This document shows, in pieces, positions 50,441 through 61,087 of a DNA stretch of 64,000 bases. This DNA comes from Dillenia suffruticosa (taxonomy: Eukaryota; Streptophyta; Magnoliopsida; Dilleniales; Dilleniaceae). A program made the translations under genes and the position numbers. Under the pieces are notes generated by a model that made no database searches, was not told where the DNA came from, and was given only the letters and a program-made list of their open reading frames with translations. The stretch lies in assembly GCA_033439265.1 (NCBI GenBank), contig JAVTVX010000012.1, positions 11,335,001 to 11,399,000 on the forward strand, read 5' to 3'. Position 1 is the first letter of the stretch, and each line of letters opens with the position of its first letter.

Positions 50441-50929
50441 TGTTGGTTATTTATGCCCATTATGGGCATTTGGGTAATTAAGGAATGGGGTAACTCCCAT
50501 CCTTAATTACCATTAACCAATATTTTGGTAACCCCCCACCAATTAAGTGGTTTTGGTTTTACCTTCCTTCTGAGAGAGGAAACAATGGAGAAAACTCTCC
50601 TTCTCCTACCTTGTGTGTGGAGAGAAGCCATGGGAGACAACTATGGAGGCTAGGGTTTCACATATTCTCTAGAGAGAGAATAGAGAGAGGGATGGAGATT
50701 TTCGCGTAGGAAAATCTCCCATCGTCAGACGATTCACCGGACATGAGGATTGCGGCGTTGTGATGTTGTGGTGGTGATTCGACTAACCTCCTGATCACCA
50801 TCCGACCGTGCGATCCGTTTGAGGGACATCGCGACACGGTGGATTTTGGAGACCGCCTAATAGAGGTATTTATCCCGAAAATTTCGATCTATTTAATTCA
50901 CGCTTCCGCATGTGCGATTAAATCCAACA
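50441..50929 (+). repeat. 3' LTR, Copia copy 2
   Basis: 489 bp, preceded by the polypurine tract AAGTGGGAGA and followed by the ATTCC target duplication. Confidence 0.93.
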
Positions 50930-50934
50930 ATTCC

Positions 50935-52522
50935 TTAATAATATATTTTGATATTTAATTCGAATATGCTCGTAAGAGATTGATTAATGATTTCATTTTC
51001 AGGAGTCAAGAATATACAAGACAAATTCATCTTGTACAATCTCTTTAATAATTTGTGATCAACAACTCTTGAATTTGCGATCACTATTCTATAAGATTAT
51101 TATTTTACTCGAGTCCTCAATTAGTATGCGTCACTAATGACGATCAAGTAGTAATTCTTATACTATGAATAAGAGGGAACTTATTAGATGGGCGGGTTTA
51201 CCTTGACCATTTGATGATTACTCAATCATTTGCATGAAGTCAACAATCATCATCAACTATATCATGGTAGTTCACATAATTCTTAGACATGAGTTGACAA
51301 GGTTATGTTGTCATAGGAAATAAGGGTTTATGAATATCTACACTTTCATACTAACCATGTGTAATTGATCAACATTTGGTGACCCTAATAGGTTATGAAT
51401 GGAGATCAGAAATCACATATATCTATCACTATGGGTAAAACGAGGATAAGTTCTTATTGCTATATGATCCTACCAAACGTAATGCAAACGGAGTTTTTAC
51501 ATTAAGTTAATCAAGCATGTCGATTAGATGTGAATATATGATTCAATCACAAAATGTTTGATTGACATATATGATCCTAGCAAGAATGAGACTAATGGAT
51601 TTGGATGCATGCAACTATAGTTAAAGGTTTGCTCGAACATTCAAAAATCCATTAAAAAATATTTATTACTAAATTGGTAGTGCGACATGGTATGCTAGAT
51701 ATCATTCACACCTATGAGAGTGAACTATTTTCTTAGGGCGAAATCTATTATCTGAAAAGTTTGGTAAATGTTCCTTGACTAATATCTCACCATGAAAACT
51801 ATTTTCTCAGCATCATGTAGAGATAAATCTGAAAGTCACGCAAAATAGAGTAACCGACTATGACAATTAAATTCTTGGATCCTTATCGGCAGTTTTTGAA
51901 TTATATGATTTTTTATAATTTTAATTTGAGGTATTTAATGTTATTCTTATAGAATTTAAATCAAATATTAATATTTATAAGTTTACTTAAATTAAATTAT
52001 TAAATTAATATAGTTTTCGTTTTTTATTTAATATTTTAATATTTTTTATTATCATTTAATATTATATAAATATTTAGAAATTTAAATTACAGATATTCAT
52101 TTTTTTATCTTTTAAAAAGTTTAAATTAAATATTAATATTTATGAGTTTTTCACAATTAAATTATTAAATATTATAATTTTATTTTAATGTTTATATATT
52201 TAATAAAATTGTTTTAAAATATTATACGAATATTGATATTATATAATTTTTTTTATAATTTTACATCAAGATATATGGTATTATATAAATATTTAAATAG
52301 TTATTAAACGTTTATATACTTTGTCTTCTGAAAATTTTAAATTAAAATTTAATAATTATGTGCTTTTTTAGATTAAATTATTACGTATTATAATTCCAAT
52401 TTAGTGTTTATATTTTTTATATTTTACATTTAATACATAGTGTTATAATTTAATAATTAATTTAAATATTTAATTTTCATACGACCATTTAACCTTTTAT
52501 TTTGGTTGTCGACGTAGGGGCA
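50935..52522. other. Intergenic DNA
   Basis: 50935-51880 is of moderate complexity without ORFs and may be old repeat debris. 51890-52490 is very AT-rich low-complexity DNA. No gene or element ends were recognised. Confidence 0.4.
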
Positions 52523-52703
52523 AAGGGTGTGGTCGTCCTCTCGCTTGTGTAGTCGTCCTCTTACAGAACTCTCTCTAAAAGAAAGACAGAATTGAGTGAG
52601 CTACACATCCCCAAGGGTGTGGTCTCGTCCTCTCGCTTGCGTAGTCGTCCTCTTACAGAACTCTCCCTAAAAGAAAGACAAAGTTGAGTGAGCTACACAT
52701 CCT
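52523..52703. repeat. Two tandem copies of a 90-bp unit
   Basis: 52523-52612 and 52613-52703 both start AAGGGTGTGGTC, contain TCGTCCTCTCGCTTG and AAAAGAAAGACA, and end GAGTGAGCTACACATCC. They differ at only a few positions, so the duplication is recent. There is no coding sense in either strand that I recognise. Confidence 0.85.
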
Positions 52704-52850
52704 TGCTTCCACCTGCTACCTGAATTTGACTCTCTGGATTGATGTTTGACATTGACTTTCCTCCTTGTTGATTTAGGAGTTTTGAAAAAATTTGTAAATA
52801 TAACCTCTCTGTGATTTTTGTAGCGAAAGTTCCAGCTTCTTTACATCAAT

Positions 52851-52944
52851 TGTAGTCCGTCAGAGTGGTGTCCATCTTCCTTAATAATAATGATATGTGT
52901 AGTCCATCGGAGTGGTGTCCCTCTCCCTAATAATAATGATATGT
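52851..52944. repeat. Two tandem copies of a 47-bp unit
   Basis: 52851-52897 and 52898-52944, each TGTAGTCC.TC.GAGTGGTG to AATAATAATGATATG. It lies 150 bp from the 90-bp duplication and is independent of it. Confidence 0.8.
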
Positions 52945-53323
52945 ATGGAAGGGCTTGTTTATAGTTCTTATCCCAGCTTTTCGACTTTTGGTTTTCTTCT
53001 CCTGTTTGTGTTGACTGGTATTTTTTGTCTCATTTTTTTTTTCAATTTTCTTTTTGTATTATTTGGTATTTGTCCTTGTTATTCATTGATTTTTTTATTA
53101 CTTTTTCTTGAATTCCTTCCTCGCTTTTCTTTGTGGTTGATTTCGGTTCTCTTTATTTTTTGCTTTTGTGATTTCTTGAAACTGTTGATGGAAAAATATG
53201 GAGAGAGCGACAATGGCTTGGTATGATTATGACATTTAGGTTGTGATGATTTGGATCAAGGACAAAAGAAAGGTCTTGTTGGCCTTGCTGCATGAGAGCT
53301 TAGAATAGCTGCAGTGGCCAGCA
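52945..53323. other. T-rich stretch, no gene supported
   Basis: A 104-codon plus-strand frame at 52912-53226 is dominated by Phe and Leu from T-rich DNA and has no family features. It could be UTR or intron debris of a former gene. Confidence 0.4.
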
Positions 53324-53557
53324 TTAGGCATTCAGTTGCCATGAAAATAATTTCTCTTTGCCAGGAAAATAATTTCTCTTACCTTTTTGCCACTTACATT
53401 TGCGTGCACTCTGATGATGGCCTACTTCTTGAGAGTTTGAAAACACTCTCCTGCAAAATTGACACTCAGATTTTCTATTCTCTAAGCATATTTCAGCCTT
53501 TCCTAAACCTTGGCTTCTCTGATCCGTAAAAGAAAAGCCAAAGAGTTTTAACTCCAA
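53324..53557 (-). pseudogene. Relic of a GIS/ZFP-type C2H2 zinc-finger gene
   Basis: The minus-strand frame reads LKLFGFSFTDQ near its start and then ECQFCRRVFSNSQEVGHHQSARK. This matches the plant single-finger family (GIS, ZFP5, ZFP6, ZFP8), whose finger is [23 protein letters not shown] and which also begins with an LKLFGF-like motif. Those proteins are transcription factors acting in trichome and hormone responses. Here the QALGGH core is altered to QEVGHH, the last zinc-binding His is Arg, no ATG is present (a stop lies two codons before the frame's first LKLFGF residues) and the frame ends after 77 codons against the usual 150-250. A 16-bp direct repeat (GAAAATAATTTCTCTT) also disrupts the end. 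I infer a dead duplicate. The motif match is made by eye. Confidence 0.6.
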
Positions 53558-53932
53558 ATTGGGGCTCTACGTGGTCAGATTGTTTGGAAATGAATTCTTC
53601 CTTGAGAGTTAAGAGAGAGAGCCGTGGTAACTTAGGAGAATAATACACTGGTATTAAATCAGAAGATTTTTAGTGGTACGGAATCAAAATGCATTATCCA
53701 TCTCATTATCTATGTTAGCACGACAAGAAGGCATAGAGTCTTAAGTGCATATATATGAGTCTTTTGCTGTCCTTATGTGACCCTATTATTTCGTTCACAT
53801 TAAAAATTTTGTTGGCAAGCGATCCACATGCCTAGAAGAAAATACTGTAGGACTCTGCCTTGTCCCTGACTCACCCTTGCCTAACGGCATCAGAGCAAAT
53901 TGTTTTCCTTTTACTGCTGAGGCCCAAAGAAG
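53558..53932. other. Intergenic DNA between zinc-finger relic and SINE
   Basis: No ORF or repeat recognised. The right end (53917-53932) is the SINE target duplication. Confidence 0.4.
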
Positions 53933-54020
53933 TTTTTTTTTTTTATTGTACAAGAATTTGAATTTAAGATTACTAAATTGAGAGAGGGGGGTTTGTACTA
54001 CTAGACTATTCTCTTAAAAA
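53933..54020 (-). mobile_element. Short tRNA-type SINE, 88 bp, with 16-bp TSD
   Basis: On the minus strand: A-box-like TAGTCTAGTAGT, B-box-like AATTCAAATTC and tail CTTGTACAATAAAAAA. Flanks CTGAGGCCCAAAGAAG (53917-53932) and CTGAGATCCAAAGAAG (54021-54036) are direct repeats with two mismatches. Same family as 15821-15907. This is very short for a plant SINE, so it may be a reduced form. Confidence 0.75.
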
Positions 54021-54036
54021 CTGAGATCCAAAGAAG

Positions 54037-54436
54037 AATGATTGAGCAATTAAATGGATCAGCGAAACGCTTACCTGGATTATGTGTTTTTCTTTTTTCT
54101 TGAATGAAACGAAATATAATACAAACACTTTTTATGATCTTGAACCATTGGATCATTTGCTCATAGTTAACCCAACGTTCTTTTTCATTATGCTTGCTCG
54201 ATTTTCTATGACCGTTTTGGATTCATGCCTATGGTTCTATTGGTTCTCAATGCTTTTTCATTATGCTTTTGTTTCTCTGCTGCTGAAAAAGTATCTCATC
54301 CTCCGAAATGCTTGAATAAATGTCCTGTAAACTATAAAATTTTTTTTTGAGCCCTGAGGCATGATAATGCAAAGAGGCATAAAACACAACCTAATGATAT
54401 AATTTCTAAAATTTTTAGAATTTTGCTACTTCCAAA
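54037..54436. other. Intergenic DNA
   Basis: A 77-codon ORF (54082-54315) is hydrophobic with no recognised family. Nothing else is supported. Confidence 0.4.
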
Positions 54437-55450
54437 CACTACAAAATAAATGGCTTATAGAGACGGAAGAAATCGTGAGATAAATATAAGAAAACCATTG
54501 ATAAAATCTACACATTTAGTTGGTTATACATGGGTTGGAATATGTTTATTCCGACTCTTTTCAATCCAAATGATTTGAAAAGTGTGGGTAAAAGTCATAC
54601 TTTTTTTGTCGGTTTGAAAAGTGGGGTAAAAATCACAATTTTATCATCAGTTAAAAGTGATAGTAGAAGTTACTATTTTTATCGTCACCTACAATACAAC
54701 ACAGAAAATATTACTACTTTATCATCACTCAATATAAGCGTTAAGAATTATTACAACTATTTATTATTGGTAATCACATAACTATCTATGTTAGGAAATA
54801 TTATTACTTTTATTATCAATTATTACAAACATTAGTAAATATTACTAAAATATCGTCGTATCTTACTACATAAGAAATGTTACTATTTTATCGTCACTTA
54901 CATGAGCGTTAATAATTGTTATGTTATTTATTGTCTGTAAATACAAAACACATATGTATATGTTAAGAAATGTTATAATTTTTTTTGTGGTAAGTGTTAG
55001 TAAATGTTACCATTATATCGTCGCTTACAGAATTGTTACTTATTATCACTTACTGTCGGCATTACAAGAGTTAATAAATATTACTACTTTTATTCTCGCT
55101 TAGCATATGTATTAGGATATGTTAGTACCTTTTATCATCAGATATCATCAAACACCTAACATTAAGAATTGTTAGTGTTATATATTGTCGACTATATACG
55201 TTAGGAAATGTTACTATTTTATTATTATCAGAAATAGTAATAAATATTACTACTTTATGGTTGCATAGAGAGGTGTTATGAAATATGTGTAGGTTACCAC
55301 AGAAAGTGTTATAGAAGTGTCATAGAAAATGTTACAATTGTAATTTAGAAAAGGTTAGGAAATATTACTAGTGTTACCATATGCACCACATAAGTCGGTA
55401 TAAGTTATTGCATACAAAAATGTGGGGAAATGTTATTAGTTTCATCGTCC
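54437..55450. mobile_element. CACTA-type terminus with a degenerate subterminal array
   Basis: Begins CACTACAAAATAAATGGC after AAA. From about 54640 to 55450 a motif near GTTAGGAAATGTTACTATTTTATCGTC recurs about a dozen times at irregular 45-90 bp spacing. Irregular subterminal repeats next to a CACTA end are typical of En/Spm-type elements. The other end was not found, so the size is unknown. Confidence 0.45.
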
Positions 55451-55639
55451 GCTAGAAAAAAGAGTTGGGAAATAATTTTATGAGTATAAATTACTAGGTT
55501 ATCACAAAATGAACTACTTTTTATATCATTATCATTGGAATGTACATGATAATGGTATAAACACTTATAGAAATTACAAAACTAATAAACATAATCCTCG
55601 ATACTAAAAGACAAAGAAAAATATTGTAAATTTTGGACA

Positions 55640-56330
55640 ACTACATATCAAATGTTCATGCAAAAAATGTTGACTTCAATCACCAAAAATATTCCAGCAT
55701 CCACTTCCAATGACACTTCCAGTGACAGTTCCAGCATGCAGCATCCAGCATCCATGATGAACTTTTGATGAACTTTTCGTATCATTCTATTCAACCAATA
55801 GTAATAAAATGAATAAAATTATATGGTACATTATAAAAACTTGTAAATTAAAATATCATCTTTTGGGATAAACTCAGGTGGTGATAATGATGATGATTAG
55901 TTTTGATGTTACTCCCAACATCTGCTATTAGAGGAAGCTAACAATACAAATACAAAAATGGATAACATACTAATTATATAAAAATATATTATAAAAATGA
56001 AATGAATCTGTTTATTTTTAAACATAAACATAAACCTGGGATAGCATCTTGCACTTCTTCAGACTCAACTTGTTGTTGGGATGGTTTCTGGGATGGTTCT
56101 GATTCTTTGTGATCAGTTACAATAGTAATTCTTCATTTATTTCGTTGTATATTTTAAAAAAACTTGAGTGAGATCCGTTGGCTGAAAATTTTTGATAGAA
56201 ATGAGATGTTGTTTGAGTTAGAAAGTTTGAGAGCTTTGAGGGAGGAGAAGAGTTTTTAAAGGAAATGAGAAGTGTAGATATTTCCAGAGCGAGTGAGTTT
56301 ATAGTATATATATTTAGTTTATCGCCATTT
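55640..56330 (-). other. Possible minus-strand transcription unit, unrecognised
   Basis: On the minus strand a TATA-like stretch (TATATATACTATAAACTC, about 56310-56293) is followed by a CT/AAC-rich leader and an exon-like segment reading HKESEPSQKPSQQQVES. That segment ends at a splice-donor-like CCCAG/GTTTAT near 56037. It may be the 5' end of a gene carried by the neighbouring CACTA DNA. No family is recognised. Confidence 0.25.
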
Positions 56331-57483
56331 TAAAGAAACAAATTTTTCGAAACCCGTCATTTTTTTCCGCCTTTTTCACACTTTTATTTTTTGATATATT
56401 GAATATTAAAATTTTTTTACCCTCCTTTTGTCACTTGTTTTTGTTTTATTAATTAACCCGAGATTTTTATCTCGATTACTATATAACTACTACAAGTACT
56501 AGTAAATATTAATACTAAATTACTATATTATATAACTACCACAATTAGCAGTAAATATTACAACTATATTACTATATTGTGCTATATTTCTTATTTTATT
56601 ATTACTACATTGTTACGTAATTTTATATTTACATAATTTCATATGATTATATTATTTAAAATAATAATATTAATTATATCATCATACTTAATTTATATTT
56701 TAAATTTTTTATAATTAAGGATTGTGAATTTGCAATAACACTAGGTTGCAAAATATATGGGCAGGTTGGCAGGTGGGGTGGAAATGATAAGGGTGCAAAA
56801 TATATTAATTACATATGTTAATTTATATTTTAGAATTTTTAATTAAGGAATATGATAATTAAGGAATATAACGAGTGGGTGATAGTAATTTATATAATAT
56901 AAAGTTATATTTTTGAAAATTGATTGAATTGATAATATAGTCCTATGGTGTATTTAATTATGTTAATATAATTAATTATATGATATTTAATATTATTTAA
57001 TTATATTGATATAATTATTGGTGGAAAAATAAGGGAATTCAAATCCAAAACCCAAAATGAAAATAACTTGTTTTATAATTCAATAACATTCCAATTGTAT
57101 TTAATAAACTCTTCGATAACATTCCACTTGTCAATTTAGGAATATTAAAACATTGCTAGAATATTATTGTAGAGTTTGTTATACTATTAAAACATTGCTA
57201 TAAATCCATTAACAACATAGATTCAAACCAAATATAACCTTACCTCTCTAACATTATTTAAAATTAATAATTATTTAAAATTAATAATAAAACATGATTA
57301 TATAAATTAATTGTAACATTATTTGAATAAGTAATATTATAATATTTAATAATATTAATATTGATAATTAATTAAGTTGTATAATATGGTAATATTATAT
57401 TATACTAATATAATGGTAATAATTATATTATTTAAATTAATATTAATAATCATAATTAATATAAATTTATATGACGAAACTAT
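56331..57483. other. AT-rich DNA, no gene
   Basis: Dominated by TAATATTAATTATA-type low complexity. It is possibly internal to the CACTA-type element starting at 54437. Confidence 0.4.
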
Positions 57484-57599
57484 CACTATAAAAAAAAATA
57501 TCATTTATTAGCGGCCCCTTTATCAACGGTCGGGATAACCGCTGGTATTGGTATTCTTGAGCAGCGGCCCTGGTACAGGTCATATTAAACCTAAAATGT

Positions 57600-58090
57600 C
57601 ACGCTCTCCCTTTCCTCTCTCTTCATTGCACTGTTCTCTCTTTGTCTCACCCTCTTCCCCTCTTAAGTTAATCTCCAGACGAATCGATGAAGGATGATTA
57701 TCTCTGGTTCTCTCTTCGGCTCAGGTTTGTCTTCTCTCCCTCTCTCTTTTCTTCTCCTTCTCTCATCGGCAACGATCTCTTTCTTTTCGCATCTACACAG
57801 TGACAACGAGTAGTGACGATCGAAGACGATCGATGACCCCAATGACGGCTAGAGTTTCGCGTATCTCTCATCTTTGAAGATGATCGAACCTCTAGGCTAG
57901 GGATATGTATCTCTCTCCTCGAATACGATCGAATCTCTAGGGTTTCGCGTCTCTCATCCGGTAAGATCTCTCTCTCTCTCTCTCTCTCTCTTCGTAACTG
58001 TAACCTAGGGTTTCTGATCTCTGTCTTCTTCACTTGTTACTCGGTTTCTGTTCTCTTTCTCCCCTTCTCTCTAGGATAGGGCTTTTGTTC
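57600..58090 (+). other. CT-rich leader-like DNA inside the candidate CACTA
   Basis: Resembles a plant 5' UTR and first exon: CT-rich, repeated TCTAGGGTTTCGCGT (two copies near 57850 and 57935), a (CT)12 tract at 57967-57991 and donor-like sites CAG/GTTTGT (57725) and CG/GTAAGA (57960). The minus-strand ORF over it is a shadow of CT repeats. Confidence 0.35.
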
Positions 58091-58281
58091 TGTGTCTCCT
58101 CTTCTCTCTCTTATCCTTTACGATTCATGTTCTTTGCTTTGCCACAGTCATTCAGGTTGTGGTGGAGTTGAGACTTCAGGCCATTACATTGGCATTTACG
58201 GGTAAACTTCTGACTTCTTCGGAGGTTGCGGTTGATTGTTGACCATATTGAGTGATTGAGCTGGTGCTTAGTTTGTTCCTT

Positions 58282-58311
58282 CCCCCCCCCCCCCCCCCCG
58301 CAAAAAAAAAA
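58282..58311. repeat. C18 run followed by A10
   Basis: Homopolymers of 18 C then, two bases later, 10 A. Long C runs are rare and prone to length error. Confidence 0.7.
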
Positions 58312-60163
58312 TTGACTCTTGGATATGCTGCCTGCATCTGCTTCCAATTTTAAAACTATTTGCAGTAGAGAGCATTACCTAACCAACTAAAGTAAGCTGT
58401 CTTGCAATTCTGAAATAAAAGTTGGGAGGTACTTTAATTTGAAAGCAAAGTCATGTTACCGTTTTTAGTTAAATTCAATCTCAACTTTTCAATGCTTCCC
58501 TATACTGACCATTGCAACGTATGGTAATCTTGTAATTATCTGCTCATGTCCTTTGGTTGAACTTCAGTTTAGCTTGGCCCACTGCTTTTCTATGTCTAAT
58601 CTCTTAATTAGCAAAAAAATGGTAAAAACTTCCCTCTCGAGCTCTTTCCCTTGGGAACTTGACTATTGTCTTGGCATTCTTGAGCATGTAATTCATTTTC
58701 ACCAACAACATAAGATAAGATCATTTCACAAATTTATGATTGGGGAGTATGAGATTCAGGTAAAATGTGGACCCATGTCGTGCAAACGATCAAAGTATCC
58801 TTTTTTCCCATGCTGAGTGAAAAAGGATAAGTTATGAGTAGATATTCCAGGTTTTGAAAAGATGTCTTTGTACACTTAAAGATCAGATTTTCTTTTAAAA
58901 TATTTTACAGACTTTATTTGTCTTGTAAAATTGCATAGAAGAATGAACACTACTAAGTCTTTGTACCTCCCTTGTAACCAAGAAAAAAAAGGTCCTTTAT
59001 AGGTCAGTCTTGTCACAGTTGGTCATTTAAGTAATTACCTTGTGACATTATTATTGTGAAATGAGCTCAGTCTTATTGTCTTCACATATTCTGTCATCTG
59101 TCCGCCCCCACCATAGAAGAGACAAGGAAAACGATGACGTAGGACAAAACTTCTGTAATTCTGATTCAACTTCATGTGCATGACTAGCTAGGAGATCAAC
59201 CAGCATAAACATTATTCCTTGCTTGTTTAGCGCTTTAATGAACAGAACTCCATCCACTGAAAAATTCTGAGAATACCAGGGAAAGAAGGCCAGAAGCCAC
59301 TAAGACTGCTATACTAGGCCCAACATTCAGCATCCCGGCTAAAGCCTCAAAACAAAGAGGAAAACAATAGACTAGGATGATTGCAGAAAAATTATCTGTA
59401 CTTTTTAGTTTAAAAATTGCTCTAGTTTTCTATTTCAGAAGTTTTCACCTTTGTGACAAAGCATCTGAATTTCTTATGTTGTATTTCATATGGCCTTGTT
59501 TTCTTGTAATCACTTGATTTGTCTTTGGTTATATATTTATTGTCTGCCTACTTTCACTTAGTTGTTCGTTGCTTTGAATTAGGTTGTTACTTTCATATAA
59601 AGTACAGGACATCAGGAAATACACAAAAACTCTTGTAGCATGCTGTTAATAGGAATAGATAGTCATAAAGAGTACATTCATAGGTAACATTGCACAATTG
59701 CATTCAATTACAATATTTAAATATGTGTATTTTGTTTTTCCTAGATTATAATTCATTATTTTCTAATTTTGTATATTTAAAAATTAACTAATTTATTTTA
59801 TATTATGTGTCAGTTTTTTGAATATTATTATAAGATGGATAAATCGTGAATATATCTAGATGCAAAATCAAATCCACAATATATAGTTATTAGCATGGCT
59901 ATTTCTTGTTGAATTAGCATTTTACTTATTGTCTATCCAGAATAGCGTTCTCTCCATTCTTCAGATCTTGCTGGGGATATCGTGCCCAAGTTAACTAGGG
60001 TTTAGCACTTGAAGTAGTTGGGTGTTTTATTGCAATATGTAGTTAGTAGTGCAAGGATGGTGCAATTTTGGATATCTTGTGTATGTATGTCTGAGGTTAT
60101 ATCATGTTGCTTCACATTGTGAGGATCCACATGGAGAAATTTCTAACTCATAATATGAATGGT

Positions 60164-60540
60164 TTTCAGGATCCAGATGCTGACATGAGAAGACTAGTGG
60201 ATCTGTTCAGTCAAAGAAGGCTGATGGGAAAATCCCAAAGCGTACGAAATCGAAGGGTTAGAATAATTCTGAGAATTCGAATGATAAGGAGATGCCGCAT
60301 GTGGCTGATAAAAAAGAGAATGTGCCGGCGAGAGACAAGAAATCAGAGGGTCATGTATGTTTGAGTCAGAAACTGGAAGTTCCAGCTCTGAATGAGATCT
60401 GGATGCAAGGACTAGAGCTGATTCCAAAGTGTATAAATAATGAATTGGAGAGGCTCAGGATGATGATGAAATTGAGAATACGAAGGATATTTTAGAATTG
60501 TTGCGCTATCAGGGGAAGTTGGCTTCCATCGCTTTTAAGT
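60164..60540 (+). pseudogene. Exon-like relic inside the candidate CACTA, family unknown
   Basis: It follows an acceptor-like TTTTCAG at 60157-60167. Successive frames carry protein-like text: SKKADGKIPKRTKSKG, then MPHVADKKENVPARDKKSEG (60292 onward), then EAQDDDEIENTKDILELL (60450 onward) ending KSKNHFVM and a stop near 60561. The style is a charged, Lys/Glu-rich nuclear-type protein. The reading passes between frames with at least one internal stop, so it is not translatable as it stands. I do not recognise the parent gene. It could be a host gene fragment picked up by the transposon. Confidence 0.35.
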
Positions 60541-61087
60541 CTAAAAATCACTTTGTAATGTGAATATGGTGAGTGGCTTTACAATTTGATGGAGTAGTGT
60601 TTTTGTGAACCTTGGATCCTCGCTTTACCATGTTGTTTTCTCTGTTTTTTTTTTTTTTTTTTTTTTTTGTGTGTAGCTAGTTTGTTGGTTGACTCATGCT
60701 TTGATTTTACTTAATTACGTCTACTATCATTTCTGTAGAGCGACTTGGTTGGCAGCTGATATGAATATGAATTAGAATTGCTATTCCTTCTGGTTTTTCA
60801 TTACAAGCTTTGGGCGCTTAAGCATTAAATAAGAGAGAGAGAGAGAGAGGGAGACGGAGAGCAAATGTCCAGAGCAAATGGCCAGGTGGCTGCTGGCAAA
60901 TGTCCAGAGAAATGCCAGCGGCCACATGGCCACTGGCATAGCCCTTTAGTTGCACTGGCATAGCCAGCGGACTTCCTAGCCGCTGGAGAAGATCCAAGGG
61001 TCTTTACATATGGTTTTTGGGGTCTTTACCGGCGGTCAAAAGACCACCGGTAAAGGTCTCTTTTCTTTTTTTTTTTTTTTGTAGCTT

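Larger units (their letters stand above)
43913..50929 (+). mobile_element. Copia-type LTR retrotransposon copy 2 (defective)
   Basis: 5' LTR 43913-44402, primer site 44403-44415, GC-rich leader to about 45425, gag remnant about 45780-46480, integrase remnant about 46900-47650, reverse transcriptase about 47700-48500, RNase H about 48550-49310, noncoding tail, polypurine tract 50431-50440 and 3' LTR 50441-50929. Perfect target duplication ATTCC at 43908-43912 and 50930-50934. LTRs differ at about nine positions and one indel (about 1.9%), so roughly one million years at 1e-8, older than copy 1. The coding part is broken in many places, in a pattern that largely matches copy 1. LTR sequences of the two copies form distinguishable subtypes. 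Confidence 0.92.
57484..61087. mobile_element. Candidate gene-carrying non-autonomous CACTA element
   Basis: The left end is CACTATAAAAAAAAATATC at 57484. Thirty-three bases inside lies CCTTTATCAACGGTC then ACCGCTGGTA (57517-57547). The complement of 61027-61056 reads CCTTTACCGGTGGTC then ACCGCCGGTA, thirty bases inside a T-rich right end with GTAG at 61081-61084. This symmetry defines inverted termini about 3.6 kb apart. More subterminal GC-rich words (AGCGG, CCGCTGG) lie at 57560-57580 and 60890-60990. No transposase is present. The interior has gene-like parts: a CT-rich leader with splice-donor-like sites (57600-58080) and an exon-like block at 60164-60540. The 3-bp flanks (TAT, TAC) match only in part, so the exact right edge is uncertain. 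Confidence 0.6.

Noticed and set aside
52912-53226. 104-codon hydrophobic ORF as a membrane protein gene
   Set aside because: T-rich DNA gives Phe/Leu-rich frames by chance. There is no charged-residue pattern, no homology recognised, and it overlaps the 47-bp tandem duplication.
54640-55450. Possible CRISPR-like array of spaced repeats
   Set aside because: Repeats are degenerate and irregularly spaced, in a plant genome next to a CACTA end. This fits subterminal transposon repeats.
57698-58033. 111-codon Arg/Glu-rich ORF on the minus strand
   Set aside because: It is the complement of CT-rich leader and microsatellite DNA (RERERE) with no family features.
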